DNA of 64,000 nt from Streptomyces sp. YIM 130001 (GTDB lineage Bacteria; Actinomycetota; Actinomycetes; Streptomycetales; Streptomycetaceae), in the NCBI RefSeq assembly GCF_003574445.1, contig NZ_KZ984555.1, positions 145,995-209,994 on the forward strand, written 5' to 3'. The position numbers were made by a program, and so were the translations under genes. Below are positions 1-8,074 of this stretch, one piece after another. The stretch's first letter is position 1, and every line of letters begins with the position of its first letter. The notes under the pieces were generated by a model, which saw only the letters and a list, made by a program, of their open reading frames with translations, did not search any database and had not been told where the DNA came from.

Positions 1-122
1 AGGCGCTCCGTCAGCCGGGCGCCTACGCCCGACCCGGCACCGGTGACCGCGACGACGGGGCCCCGCGTCGAAGGGGTTGAGTGGTTTCGCGCTACGCGAA
101 CCTGTGGATCTGGGGAACTCAC
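1..122 (-). CDS. SDR-family oxidoreductase, N-terminal fragment (cut by window edge)
   Basis: Only the first 40 codons are present. On the reverse strand a GTG at 122 opens a frame whose product contains VVAVTGAGSGVGARL, the TGxxxGxG dinucleotide-binding loop of short-chain dehydrogenases and NAD-dependent epimerases. The stretch before it, beginning MSSPDP, is a short polar tail. A GGAG ribosome-binding site lies about 8 nt before the GTG. The gene diverges from the metalloprotease-like gene starting at 314, so the 190 bp between them should hold both promoters. The substrate cannot be judged from this fragment. Confidence 0.75.
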   Translation of the reverse strand, partial: MSSPDPQVRVARNHSTPSTRGPVVAVTGAGSGVGARLTER

Positions 123-313
123 CGGGCGTCTCCAGCGGTTGTCTTCAGTACGTACGTGAACAACGCGTGCGTACCAGGTGGCGTCCATCCTGCCGCAGCC
201 CGCGCGGCGGCGGAGCACCGAGCCCCGAAGCGGCCACGGTGTCTACGCTGGGTGGCACAGTCGGGCAGTCGCCGTCGGCATTCAGTCGGCGGCCCTACGA
301 GCCGAGGATTCCC

Positions 314-1828
314 GTGAGTGACACCCCATTCGGATTCGGCCTTCCGCCGGAGGAGCCGGACGACGGCGACGAGGGCAAGAAGAAGGACACCCCCGGTGGC
401 GGACAGGGCGCCGGCGGCACGCCGAACAACCCGTTCGGTTTCGGAGGGCTGCCGGGCGGCAGCGGCGGTGAGGGCGGTGACAACCCGTTCGCCGCCATGT
501 TCGGTTCGATGAATCCGAACGACCTGGGCGCCGCCTTCCAGCAGCTCGGCCAGATGCTCTCCTACGAGGGCGGCCCGGTGAACTGGGACATGGCCAAGCA
601 GATCGCCCGCCAGACGGTGGCCCAGGGCACCCAGGACGGTACGAAGGACGCCAGCGTCGGCCCCGCCGAGCGCGCCTCCGTCGAGGAGGCCGTACGCCTG
701 GCCGACCTGTGGCTGGACGGCGCGACGTCGCTCCCGTCGGGCTCCGGCAGCGCGGTGGCCTGGTCGCGGGCGGAGTGGGTCGAGGCGACCCTGCCGGTCT
801 GGAAGGAGCTCGTCGACCCGGTCGCCGAGCGGGTCGGCTCCGCCATGGGCGACGTACTGCCGGAGGAGATGCAGGCCATGGCCGGCCCGCTGCTCGGCAT
901 GATGCGTTCCATGGGCGGCGCCATGTTCGGCCAGCAGCTCGGGCAGGCGCTCGGCGTGCTCGCCGGTGAGGTCGTCGGCTCCACCGACATCGGGCTGCCG
1001 CTCGGCCCGGCCGGGAAGGCGGCCCTGCTCCCGGTGAACATGGGCGCGTTCGGCAAGGACCTGGGCGTGGAGCCGGACGAGATCCGGCTCTACCTGGCAC
1101 TGCGCGAGGCGGCCCATCAGCGGCTCTTCGCCCACGTGCCGTGGCTGCGCTCGCACCTGTTCGGCGCGGTCGAGGGGTACGCGCGCGGGATCAAGGTCGA
1201 CACCAGCAAGCTGGAGGACGTGGTCGGCCAGCTCGATCCGTCGAACCCGGAGCAGCTGCAGGACGCCCTGCAGCAGGGCATGTTCCAGCCGGAGGACACC
1301 CCCCAGCAGAAGGCCGCCCTGGCCCGTCTCGAGACGGCCCTCGCCCTGGTGGAGGGCTGGGTGGACGCGGTGGTGCACGAAGCGGCGAAGGACAGGCTGA
1401 CGTCGGCCGCTGCGCTCCGCGAGACCCTGCGCCGACGGCGCGCCTCCGGCGGTCCCGCGGAGCAGACGTTCGCCACGCTGATCGGGCTCGAGCTGCGGCC
1501 GCGCCGACTGCGGGACGCCTCGCGACTGTGGGCGTCGCTGACGGACGCGCGCGGCGTGGACGGCCGCGACGGCCTCTGGGAGCACCCGGACATGCTGCCC
1601 ACGGCCGAGGACCTCGACGACCCCGACGGCTTCGTGCACCGCGAGCAGCTGGACTTCTCCGAGATCGACAAGATGCTGGGCGAGGCCGCGGGCGGCAAGC
1701 CGGATCTGCGCAAGAGCGAGGAGTCCGCCGCGGACGGGCCCGGAGAGGCGGACGGCTCCGGCTCGTCCGGCGGCTCCTCCACCGATCCGGGGCGCGAGGG
1801 CGGCAAGAGCGACGAGGACGGCGCGTGA
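314..1828 (+). CDS. DUF2342-family zinc-dependent metalloprotease-like protein
   Basis: This 504-aa protein belongs to the actinobacterial DUF2342 / putative hydrolase family (M. tuberculosis Rv3195 type). The first ~60 residues are Gly/Pro/Asp-rich and probably disordered. The folded part has a central helix with REAAHQRLF, an ExxH arrangement that aligns with the zincin zinc-binding helix, and LFAHVPWLRSHLF just after it. The C-terminus is an acidic Gly/Ser-rich tail. I chose the GTG at 314 (VSDTPFG) because homologues begin near it; the frame is open upstream to 77, but that stretch looks non-coding. Its stop overlaps the start of the Nudix gene by 4 nt (GTGA), so the two are probably translated together. 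The physiological substrate is unknown. Confidence 0.85.
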   Translation: MSDTPFGFGLPPEEPDDGDEGKKKDTPGGGQGAGGTPNNPFGFGGLPGGSGGEGGDNPFAAMFGSMNPNDLGAAFQQLGQMLSYEGGPVNWDMAKQIARQTVAQGTQDGTKDASVGPAERASVEEAVRLADLWLDGATSLPSGSGSAVAWSRAEWVEATLPVWKELVDPVAERVGSAMGDVLPEEMQAMAGPLLGMMRSMGGAMFGQQLGQALGVLAGEVVGSTDIGLPLGPAGKAALLPVNMGAFGKDLGVEPDEIRLYLALREAAHQRLFAHVPWLRSHLFGAVEGYARGIKVDTSKLEDVVGQLDPSNPEQLQDALQQGMFQPEDTPQQKAALARLETALALVEGWVDAVVHEAAKDRLTSAAALRETLRRRRASGGPAEQTFATLIGLELRPRRLRDASRLWASLTDARGVDGRDGLWEHPDMLPTAEDLDDPDGFVHREQLDFSEIDKMLGEAAGGKPDLRKSEESAADGPGEADGSGSSGGSSTDPGREGGKSDEDGA

Positions 1829-2352
1829 GCCTGCGCGCCGACGCGGAGTCCGTCCTGAAGGAGTACGACTCCCAGGACGAACTGCGCCACCTGTATCTGG
1901 ACCATCTGGCAGCCCACCCGGACGGGATGTGGAAGGCCTGCACCGCCGGGCATCTCACGGCGAGCGCCCTGGTGTTCGATCCGGAGCGCGGCCAGGTATT
2001 GCTGACCCTGCACAAGAAGCTGCGGATGTGGCTGCAGATGGGCGGCCACTGCGAACCGGAGGACGCCACTCTGGCGGAGGCGGCGCTGCGTGAGGCGAGC
2101 GAGGAGTCCGGCATCGAGGGGCTGACCTTGCTGCCGGGCGGGCCGGTGCGTCTGGACCGGCACCCGATTCCCGCACCCTGCCACTGGCATCTGGACGTGC
2201 AGTACGCGGCTCTGGCACCGCCCGGCTCCGTCGAGGCCATCAGCGACGAGTCCCTGGACCTGCGTTGGTTCGCCTACGACGAAGTGCCCGATCTGGGTGA
2301 CACATCGGTGGCGAGGTTGACGGAGGCGACGCGGATTCGCGCCGGGGTCTGA
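1825..2352 (+). CDS. Nudix hydrolase
   Basis: This 175-aa protein is predicted to cleave a nucleoside-diphosphate-X substrate. A Nudix box is visible at about residues 72-95: GGHCEPED followed by REASEESGI. The REAxEExG core that carries the metal-binding glutamates is intact, although the spacing to the first glycine is one residue longer than the textbook pattern, as in many GGHxEPxD-type members. Translation starts at a GTG sharing GTGA with the stop of the metalloprotease-like gene, which implies coupling. A 32-nt perfect palindrome follows the stop. The substrate cannot be predicted from the sequence. Confidence 0.88.
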   Translation: MSLRADAESVLKEYDSQDELRHLYLDHLAAHPDGMWKACTAGHLTASALVFDPERGQVLLTLHKKLRMWLQMGGHCEPEDATLAEAALREASEESGIEGLTLLPGGPVRLDRHPIPAPCHWHLDVQYAALAPPGSVEAISDESLDLRWFAYDEVPDLGDTSVARLTEATRIRAGV

Positions 2353-2380
2353 CGCGTCGAGAGCACGGTCAGGACATCGG

Positions 2381-2412
2381 TAAGGGGCGGTCGCCATGGC
2401 GACCGCCCCTTA
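2381..2412. terminator. Bidirectional terminator between convergent genes
   Basis: A perfect 32-nt inverted repeat with 16-nt arms beginning TAAGGGGCGGTCGCC lies between the convergent Nudix and AIM24 genes. It has essentially no loop and no long T-run, a common form for GC-rich actinobacterial terminators working in both directions. Confidence 0.75.
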
Positions 2413-2462
2413 CCGTTCTCGGTTCTCTCCGCTGCCCCGGTTACGTCATCGGGGCACGCGGG

Positions 2463-3215
2463 TCACTCCCAGGCGTTGCCCCGGTTCTGGCCACGCGCAC
2501 CCTGCTGCCCCATGCCGTACTGGGCGGCCATGCCCTGCAGGGCGACGTTCTGCGGCGGGAGCACCTCGCTGGGCTGGACCAGGGCGAAGCCCTCGCCCAT
2601 GAAGCTGAGCTCCCAGCCCTCGCCGGTGTTCCCGCGCCGGCGCCGGATCCCTGAGCTGTGGGTCTGCGCCTGCATCTGGACCCGCAGCGAGTTGGACCAG
2701 GCGACGATCGCGTCCGCGTCCGCGTTGACGTACTTCTCCGGCGTGACCTGCATCATCAGCGGCTGGCCGGAGGTCATCAGCGCGACCTTGCCGCTGCCGG
2801 AGATGTTCAGCTGGTACTTGCCGGAGCCGGAGATGCCGAACTGGCTGTCCACGGCGACGACTTCGGTGTGCAGTACGGAGTCCATCGCGAGGACGTACGC
2901 ACTGTCGACGGTGAGACCGCGCTGGTCCACGTCGACGATGTGCACGTACTGCGCGAGGTTCGCCAGATAGACCGTGCCCTGGCCGGAGCAGCGCATCAGG
3001 TCGAGGCCCTCACCGGTGTTGGCGCGGGCACGCTGTTGGCCGGGGGTCCGGTACTCGCCGTCGAACTCGATGAGTCCCTGGTAGGCGACCATCGAACCCT
3101 TGCGGGCGAGGACGTCGTCGTGGCCCTCGAGGGCCACGCGGAGCAGCTGTGGATTCTGCGGCGCGTAGCGCTCCTGGGTCTGCTGCTCGGTGTAGGAAAA
3201 AAGCGGGCTCTGCAT
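2463..3215 (-). CDS. AIM24-family protein
   Basis: This 250-aa protein belongs to the AIM24 (former DUF124) family, a double beta-roll fold of unknown function in bacteria. Typical features are the opening LLRVALEG, the GSMVAYQG turn, the TGEGLDLMRCSG segment, a Gly/Ser-rich GISGSGKYQ strand and the closing FALVQPSEVLPP. There is no signal peptide, so it should be cytoplasmic. It is the last gene of a three-gene operon of AIM24 paralogues, 15 nt downstream of the previous gene. It starts at an ATG with the SD-like GGGGAGCGAAG that is repeated before the middle gene. The tail after residue ~225 is Gln/Gly-rich. Confidence 0.88.
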   Translation of the reverse strand: MQSPLFSYTEQQTQERYAPQNPQLLRVALEGHDDVLARKGSMVAYQGLIEFDGEYRTPGQQRARANTGEGLDLMRCSGQGTVYLANLAQYVHIVDVDQRGLTVDSAYVLAMDSVLHTEVVAVDSQFGISGSGKYQLNISGSGKVALMTSGQPLMMQVTPEKYVNADADAIVAWSNSLRVQMQAQTHSSGIRRRRGNTGEGWELSFMGEGFALVQPSEVLPPQNVALQGMAAQYGMGQQGARGQNRGNAWE

Positions 3216-3230
3216 GTGTCTTCGCTCCCC

Positions 3231-3911
3231 CTAGCCCCGTACCCGGAGGCGGTCTGTGCTGTCCTCGCTCGGCTGGACGACGACGATGCCCTGCCCGGAG
3301 AACGCCATCTGGTAGGCCTCGCCACTGCCGCGGCCGATCATCGAGGTGGCCTTGAAGCTGCGCTTGCCCTTGACCTTCAGTCCCGGCGACCAGGCGACGA
3401 GGGCGTCCGGGTCGACGTACGTCTCGTCGTCGCCGCGTCCGCAATCGACGACGATCGGGGTGCCGCGCGAGGTGAGCGCGACCCAGCCCTGGCCGGCCAC
3501 CTGCACGTTCCACAGGCCCTGGCCGGCGAACTTGGCCAGCCCCTTGACGCGCTCGACGCCCCACTGCAGGGATGCGTCGAAGGCGAGCAGATTCGTGCCG
3601 TTGACCGACAGTGCGTCTCCGTTGAGGTTGATCACCACGACGTCCGCGCCGTAGTCGGCGAGGTAGAGCAGACCGTCGCCGCTGGCCTTCATGAGCGGGG
3701 TGCCCTCGCCGGTGATCCAGGCGCCGGCGATCTGACGGACGGCCGGCGGATTCGGCTCGTACTGGACGAATCCCTCGTACGCGGCCATCGAACCGGTGCG
3801 GGCGTAGAGGTCCTGTCCGCTCTGCATGGCGATCTTGACCATGCTGGGGCCGTGGTTCTCCATGCGGGCCGTGACGGGGGCCGGGGCGAAGCCCGCGAGC
3901 TGCTGATTCAT
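3231..3911 (-). CDS. AIM24-family protein
   Basis: This 226-aa AIM24-family paralogue is the middle gene of the operon. The core motifs are present: ARTGSMAAYEGFV, TGEGTPLMKASGDGLLYLAD, and a C-terminal GIVVVQPSEDS. It is shorter than its neighbours and lacks a tail. The ATG at 3911 is preceded by GGGGAGCGAAG. The 13- and 15-nt gaps on either side indicate a single transcript with the TerD-AIM24 fusion upstream. Three different AIM24 modules in a row suggest that the products form a mixed assembly, but this is inference. Confidence 0.87.
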   Translation of the reverse strand: MNQQLAGFAPAPVTARMENHGPSMVKIAMQSGQDLYARTGSMAAYEGFVQYEPNPPAVRQIAGAWITGEGTPLMKASGDGLLYLADYGADVVVINLNGDALSVNGTNLLAFDASLQWGVERVKGLAKFAGQGLWNVQVAGQGWVALTSRGTPIVVDCGRGDDETYVDPDALVAWSPGLKVKGKRSFKATSMIGRGSGEAYQMAFSGQGIVVVQPSEDSTDRLRVRG

Positions 3912-3924
3912 GACTTCGCTCCCC

Positions 3925-5640
3925 TTAGATCTCGTAGGGCTGGACGACGATGAAGTTGCCGGGCGCGCCGCGGAACTGGAGGTTCACGGTCTCGCCGCTG
4001 TGGCCGGGGAAGGCCTGCCTGCGCAGCCTCACCTGGCTGGAGATGATCACCTGGGAGGCGGCCGACCAGGCCACCACCGCATTGGCGTCCGCGAAGGTGG
4101 TCGGCGTCACCGGGAGCACCACGGGCGTGCCCTTGGTCTTCACCACAACGGTGCCGGTGCCCTGGAACTGCATGGTGAACAGGGCGCCACCCGGGATGCC
4201 GTGTCCTTCGATACGGCGGACCTCGTGCTGCAGGGACTCGTCGAACGCCAGGACGTTCTCCGCGGAGACGCAGACCGCGTCGCCCTGAAGCTCGATGGGG
4301 TGCACATACGACTCGTTGTCGGCGAGGAAGACCTGGCCGCGGCCGGTGCAGCGCATCAGCTGCATCTCCTGGCCGGTGGCGTTGCCGACGATGCGGCCCG
4401 CGAAACCGGCGCCCTTGTAGCTGAAGTCGACCTTGCCCTGGTAGAGCACCATGCTGCCCTGGCGGGCGAGCACCGGCTGACCGTCGGCGCCGAGGTCGAC
4501 GCGGACCAGCTGCTTGTTCTGCTGGGTCCAGCGCTGGCCGGTGGGCGCCTCACGGTACTTCTCGAGTGCGGCCGCGATACCGGGGCCGGTCCCCGCGGCA
4601 CCCCCCGGTGTGCCGTACGGCGCCGGTGCACCGGGCTGGCCGGGGAACTGGCCGCCCGGCTGCTGCCCGTATCCGGGCGGCGGGGGCGGCTGGCCGTATC
4701 CGGGCTGGGGCTGCTGGCCGTACCCCGGAGGCGGCGGGGCCTGCCCGGGCACCTGGCCGAACTGCTGCTGCGGCGGCTGTCCGTGCGGCGCGGGGGGCGG
4801 AGGCGGCACGGCGCCGCCCGGCGGAGTCAGAGGGGCGGCGATGGTGGGCGCCGCATGCACGTTCGGCGCGGCAGGCGCCGGAGCGGGCGGGTTACCGCCC
4901 TGCGGTGGCGCGAAGTTCTGCGCGGGCTGCGGCTGCTGAGGTGCGGGCTGCGACGGTGCGGGCTGCTGGGGAGCGGGCGCCGGGGCGGCCGGTCCGGGAG
5001 CGCCGAAAGCGGGAGCCGGGGCCGGGGCCGGCGCAGGCGCCGGGGCGGCGCCACCAGGAGGCGGCGCGAATCCGGGGGCGGCACCCTGCGGTTGCTGCGC
5101 GGCGGGCTCCTCCTCCGCGACCTCTCCCCCGAAGTTCTTGAGCAGCGCGTCGAGGCCGCCGTCGAATCCTTGCCCGACCGCGGCGAACCGCCAGACGTCC
5201 TTCAGATAGAAGTCGCCCAGCATCACGGCGCGTTCGGTGGAGAACTCCGAGCCGTTGAACGCGTATCGGGCCACCTCCTCGCCGCCGGCAACGATGCGCA
5301 CGTAGCCGGGGGCGATCTGCGACATCTGGCCGTCGCCGTCGATGGTCGCGGTGAACGACAGCTTCTGGATCTGCTGCGGAATCCGGTCGAGCGTGATGCG
5401 GAAGGACTCGGTGTCCCCCGCCTGCGCTCCCAGCAGCTGAATCGACTCCTCAGGGGATTTCGGCTGGTTGAAGAACACGAAATAACGGTCGTCCGACAGG
5501 CGCTCGGCAGCGTCCAGACCGAAGCAGCTGATGTCGAAGGTCAGCCCCGGGGCGGAGATCTGCACGCCTACGTACAGATCCGTGCCCGCGGTGAGGTCAC
5601 TGATCTTGGCCTTGTGGCCGCGTTGGAATTCCCTGGCCAT
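3925..5640 (-). CDS. TerD-AIM24 fusion protein with Pro/Gly-rich linker
   Basis: This 571-aa protein has three parts. Residues 1 to ~190 form a TerD/TerZ-type calcium-binding stress domain (DLYVGVQISAPGLTFDISCFG, then DDRYFVFFNQPKSPE, then AVMLGDFYLKDVWRFAAVGQGFDGGL). Residues ~190-375 are a low-complexity Pro/Ala/Gln/Gly linker with PGYGQQP-type repeats. Residues ~375-571 are an AIM24 domain (RQGSMVLYQG, TGQEMQLMRC, FIVVQPYEI). The ATG at 5640 (MAREFQRG) is the usual TerD start; the frame is open 22 codons further upstream without family similarity. It is first in the AIM24 operon, so promoters should lie in 5641-5846. TerD proteins are linked to tellurite, phage and envelope stress. The biochemical role of the fusion is unknown. 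Confidence 0.88.
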   Translation of the reverse strand: MAREFQRGHKAKISDLTAGTDLYVGVQISAPGLTFDISCFGLDAAERLSDDRYFVFFNQPKSPEESIQLLGAQAGDTESFRITLDRIPQQIQKLSFTATIDGDGQMSQIAPGYVRIVAGGEEVARYAFNGSEFSTERAVMLGDFYLKDVWRFAAVGQGFDGGLDALLKNFGGEVAEEEPAAQQPQGAAPGFAPPPGGAAPAPAPAPAPAPAFGAPGPAAPAPAPQQPAPSQPAPQQPQPAQNFAPPQGGNPPAPAPAAPNVHAAPTIAAPLTPPGGAVPPPPPAPHGQPPQQQFGQVPGQAPPPPGYGQQPQPGYGQPPPPPGYGQQPGGQFPGQPGAPAPYGTPGGAAGTGPGIAAALEKYREAPTGQRWTQQNKQLVRVDLGADGQPVLARQGSMVLYQGKVDFSYKGAGFAGRIVGNATGQEMQLMRCTGRGQVFLADNESYVHPIELQGDAVCVSAENVLAFDESLQHEVRRIEGHGIPGGALFTMQFQGTGTVVVKTKGTPVVLPVTPTTFADANAVVAWSAASQVIISSQVRLRRQAFPGHSGETVNLQFRGAPGNFIVVQPYEI

Positions 5641-5846
5641 GCGTAACGACCGTCCCCCATCCGGAAAGTGATTGCGTCGCGTCAGGCTAACCGCTGACGC
5701 CGACAACGAGCCAAGCCGGGACGGAGCCGGTACACAATCGCCGCTTCCACGGCCGAGCTGCCCGGATTCGACCCTCTTTGCCGCCCCGTTCCCCGCGACT
5801 TGGGCGTTACAGGTCCGGCAAGGGTGGCGTCACAGAGCCGGCCGGG

Positions 5847-6443
5847 TCACTCGTCACGAGCAGCCGGCTGGTGGGGCAGGCGGTCGGCGGCGACCACGCC
5901 TTCCAGATAGCCACGCGCGCGTTCCGTACGCGGATAGGCCTCGAGGAGACTCCAGAAGCGCGGACCGTGCCCGGGCACCAGCAGATGTGCCAGTTCGTGC
6001 AGCAGCACGTAGTCGACGACGTACTCCGGCATGCCCTGCAGTCGGTGCGAGAGCCTGATACTTCCCTCGGACGGGGTGCAGGATCCCCATCGGGTGTTCT
6101 GGTTGGTCACCCAGCGCACCGAGGTCGGTTGCGCCCGCCCGTCGAAGTACTGCCCCGAGAGGCGCTCGGCGCGCTCGGCGAGCTCGGTGTCCCCCAGCAG
6201 TCGCTTGCTCTCCTGGGCCTCGAGCTTGTCCAGCATCACGTTCACCCAGCGGCGTTCCTCGGCCTCGGACATCCGGGCCGGGATCAGCACGATCGTGCGA
6301 TCGCCCTCGCGGTAGGCGGACACGGTCCGCCGCCGCCGTGCGCTTCTTCGCACCTCGACCGCACTCGTCGCCGAGCCGCTTGACGGCTGGCTGGACGTGC
6401 GGCGCTGCGGGCTCGCAGCTCGGTGCAGAGGGTCGGCGGGCAC
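5847..6443 (-). CDS. YgjP-like (M48-type) metallopeptidase
   Basis: This 198-aa protein carries HELAHLLVPGHGPRFW, a gluzincin HExxH motif followed by the conserved downstream His and FW of the YgjP/WLM-related family, and the family signature TRWGSC about 35 residues earlier. No membrane segment or signal peptide is visible, so it should be cytosolic. I took the GTG at 6443 as the start, but the first ~28 residues are Ser/Arg-rich without family similarity, and a GTG near residue 30 (VRRSARRRR) is a possible alternative. It diverges from the ThiF-like gene across about 220 bp. The substrate is unknown; some relatives are proposed to be proteases linked to DNA repair or nucleotide metabolism. 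Confidence 0.82.
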   Translation of the reverse strand: MPADPLHRAASPQRRTSSQPSSGSATSAVEVRRSARRRRTVSAYREGDRTIVLIPARMSEAEERRWVNVMLDKLEAQESKRLLGDTELAERAERLSGQYFDGRAQPTSVRWVTNQNTRWGSCTPSEGSIRLSHRLQGMPEYVVDYVLLHELAHLLVPGHGPRFWSLLEAYPRTERARGYLEGVVAADRLPHQPAARDE

Positions 6444-6662
6444 GCCCCGACGTTACCTGTTGGCGGTCCGGGAAGTCCCGACCCCGGCACGGTTCTCTGC
6501 CGATCGACGCACCCCGCCTCCGCTCGTACGACTATCACCCACCGCCTGTGGACAACTTCGCACGGCCCAACGCCTCCCCGGGCAAGCTGAGTTCAGCCCG
6601 CCCGACCACATGGCCGGACCCGGGCCGCCCCGTCCTCACCCACGACACGCACGGGAGAAGTT

Positions 6663-8033
6663 GTGCACGGATACGCGACTACGACCGAGACTTCACCTCG
6701 CGCAAATCACCCAAAACGCAATGAACCCGCTGAACGGGAGGTCCAGGCGAGAGGAACCGGTGGACGAGGAGTCCCACGAGCACGAGGAGTACGGCGAACA
6801 CGGGCAGAGCAGCAGCGTGCCCCTTCCGCTTCCTCAGCCCCCGGCGGCCTCCCGCCGACCGCCCGCGTCGCGCACCCGCTGCTCAATCCGACGCTGCGCC
6901 GTGCCTGGCGGGACCTGACGACCGTGCAGTGCGGAATCACCCCCGCGCACGCCGTCACCATCGGCCCGGTCGACCCCGCCACGGCGACACTGATGAACCT
7001 CTTCGACGGCACCCGCGGAGTCCCCCTGCTCCAAGAGGAGAGCAGGCGGCTCGGACTCCCCGAAGAGCACCTGGACCGCCTCCTCACCCGCCTTTCCGCA
7101 GCCGGCCTGCTGGACGACGCGACCGGCGGCGGCCCCGCGGCGGACGCCCTGCGCAAGCAGCCCGCCGTACTCCAGCGCCTGCGCCCCGACCTGACATCCC
7201 TGTCGCTCGCCGACCGTTCCCCGGGCGGTGGCCTGCGGCGCGCCGCAGCGCGCCGCACGATGAGCGTGCAGGTGCGCGGCGCCGGCCGGGTAGGAGCCCT
7301 GATCGCCGCCACGCTCTCGGCCGCAGGGGTCGGCAGCGTCGACGTCATGGACGGCGGCCAGGTCGAACCATCGGACGTCTCACCCGGCGGGCTCCCGCCC
7401 GAGTCCATCGGAGAGCGCCGCGATGTCGCCGCCCGACGCCTCGTACGTCGCTGCGCGCCCGGCGGTCCGCGAGCAGGTCCCGCTCCCGGTGAATGGCCCA
7501 CGTCCCGGCACGGACCGCCCGTGCCGCAGCCGGGTTTCGCCCTTGTCGTCCTCGCCCCGAGGGAAGGGCTGACGGCCTACGCACCGGATCCGGCAGCCGC
7601 CGCGGAGCTCATGGCCGCGGGGACGCCTCACCTCTACGCGGGCGTCCTCGAGGCAACCGGCATGGTCGGTCCGCTCGTCCTGCCAGGAGGGACAGCCTGC
7701 GCGGGCTGCCTCGATCTGGGGCGCGCCGACCAGGACCGCGGCTGGCCGCGGATGCTGGCACAGTGGCGCTCGGGCCGACGCACTCCCGTCCAGGCCTGCG
7801 ACCTCGGTCTCGCCACGGCCGTCGCGGGCACGGCGGCGGCCCACGTACTGGCAACGCTCGACGGCGGGTGTCCCAGCTCCACGGGGGTGCGCTGGGAAGC
7901 TCCACTGCCGGGCATCGACTGGCGGCCGCGGCACGTCCCGCCGCATTCGGACTGCACCTGCGGTGCCGCACGGACGAACGAGAGGGAGGACACTTCGGCG
8001 TCAGGACCACCGCACGAGACAATGGCCGAGTAG
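6663..8033 (+). CDS. ThiF/E1-like adenylyltransferase-fold protein
   Basis: The C-terminal two thirds resemble the ThiF/MoeB/E1 fold: a dinucleotide loop VRGAGRVGALIAATL, an acidic DVMDGGQVEPSDVSPGG segment and a GERRDVAARRLVRR stretch in the usual order. A CAGC pair and a C-terminal CTCG could bind zinc. Before this lies a ~90-residue winged-helix-like region (TRGVPLLQEESRRLGLPEEHL). The first ~70 residues of this frame are Arg/Pro-rich and may be non-coding. No ATG, GTG or TTG lies in frame between the GTG at 6663 and the region where homology begins (PLLNPTLRRAWRDL), so the true start is uncertain and a frameshift near 6870 is possible. Its function is unknown; it may be a catalytically inactive relative. 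The kinase gene follows after 41 nt. Confidence 0.7.
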   Translation: MHGYATTTETSPRANHPKRNEPAEREVQARGTGGRGVPRARGVRRTRAEQQRAPSASSAPGGLPPTARVAHPLLNPTLRRAWRDLTTVQCGITPAHAVTIGPVDPATATLMNLFDGTRGVPLLQEESRRLGLPEEHLDRLLTRLSAAGLLDDATGGGPAADALRKQPAVLQRLRPDLTSLSLADRSPGGGLRRAAARRTMSVQVRGAGRVGALIAATLSAAGVGSVDVMDGGQVEPSDVSPGGLPPESIGERRDVAARRLVRRCAPGGPRAGPAPGEWPTSRHGPPVPQPGFALVVLAPREGLTAYAPDPAAAAELMAAGTPHLYAGVLEATGMVGPLVLPGGTACAGCLDLGRADQDRGWPRMLAQWRSGRRTPVQACDLGLATAVAGTAAAHVLATLDGGCPSSTGVRWEAPLPGIDWRPRHVPPHSDCTCGAARTNEREDTSASGPPHETMAE

Positions 8034-8074
8034 GCGCCTGGCAGGGCGTGGCAGTCTGGGTTTTGGAGGGGCGC

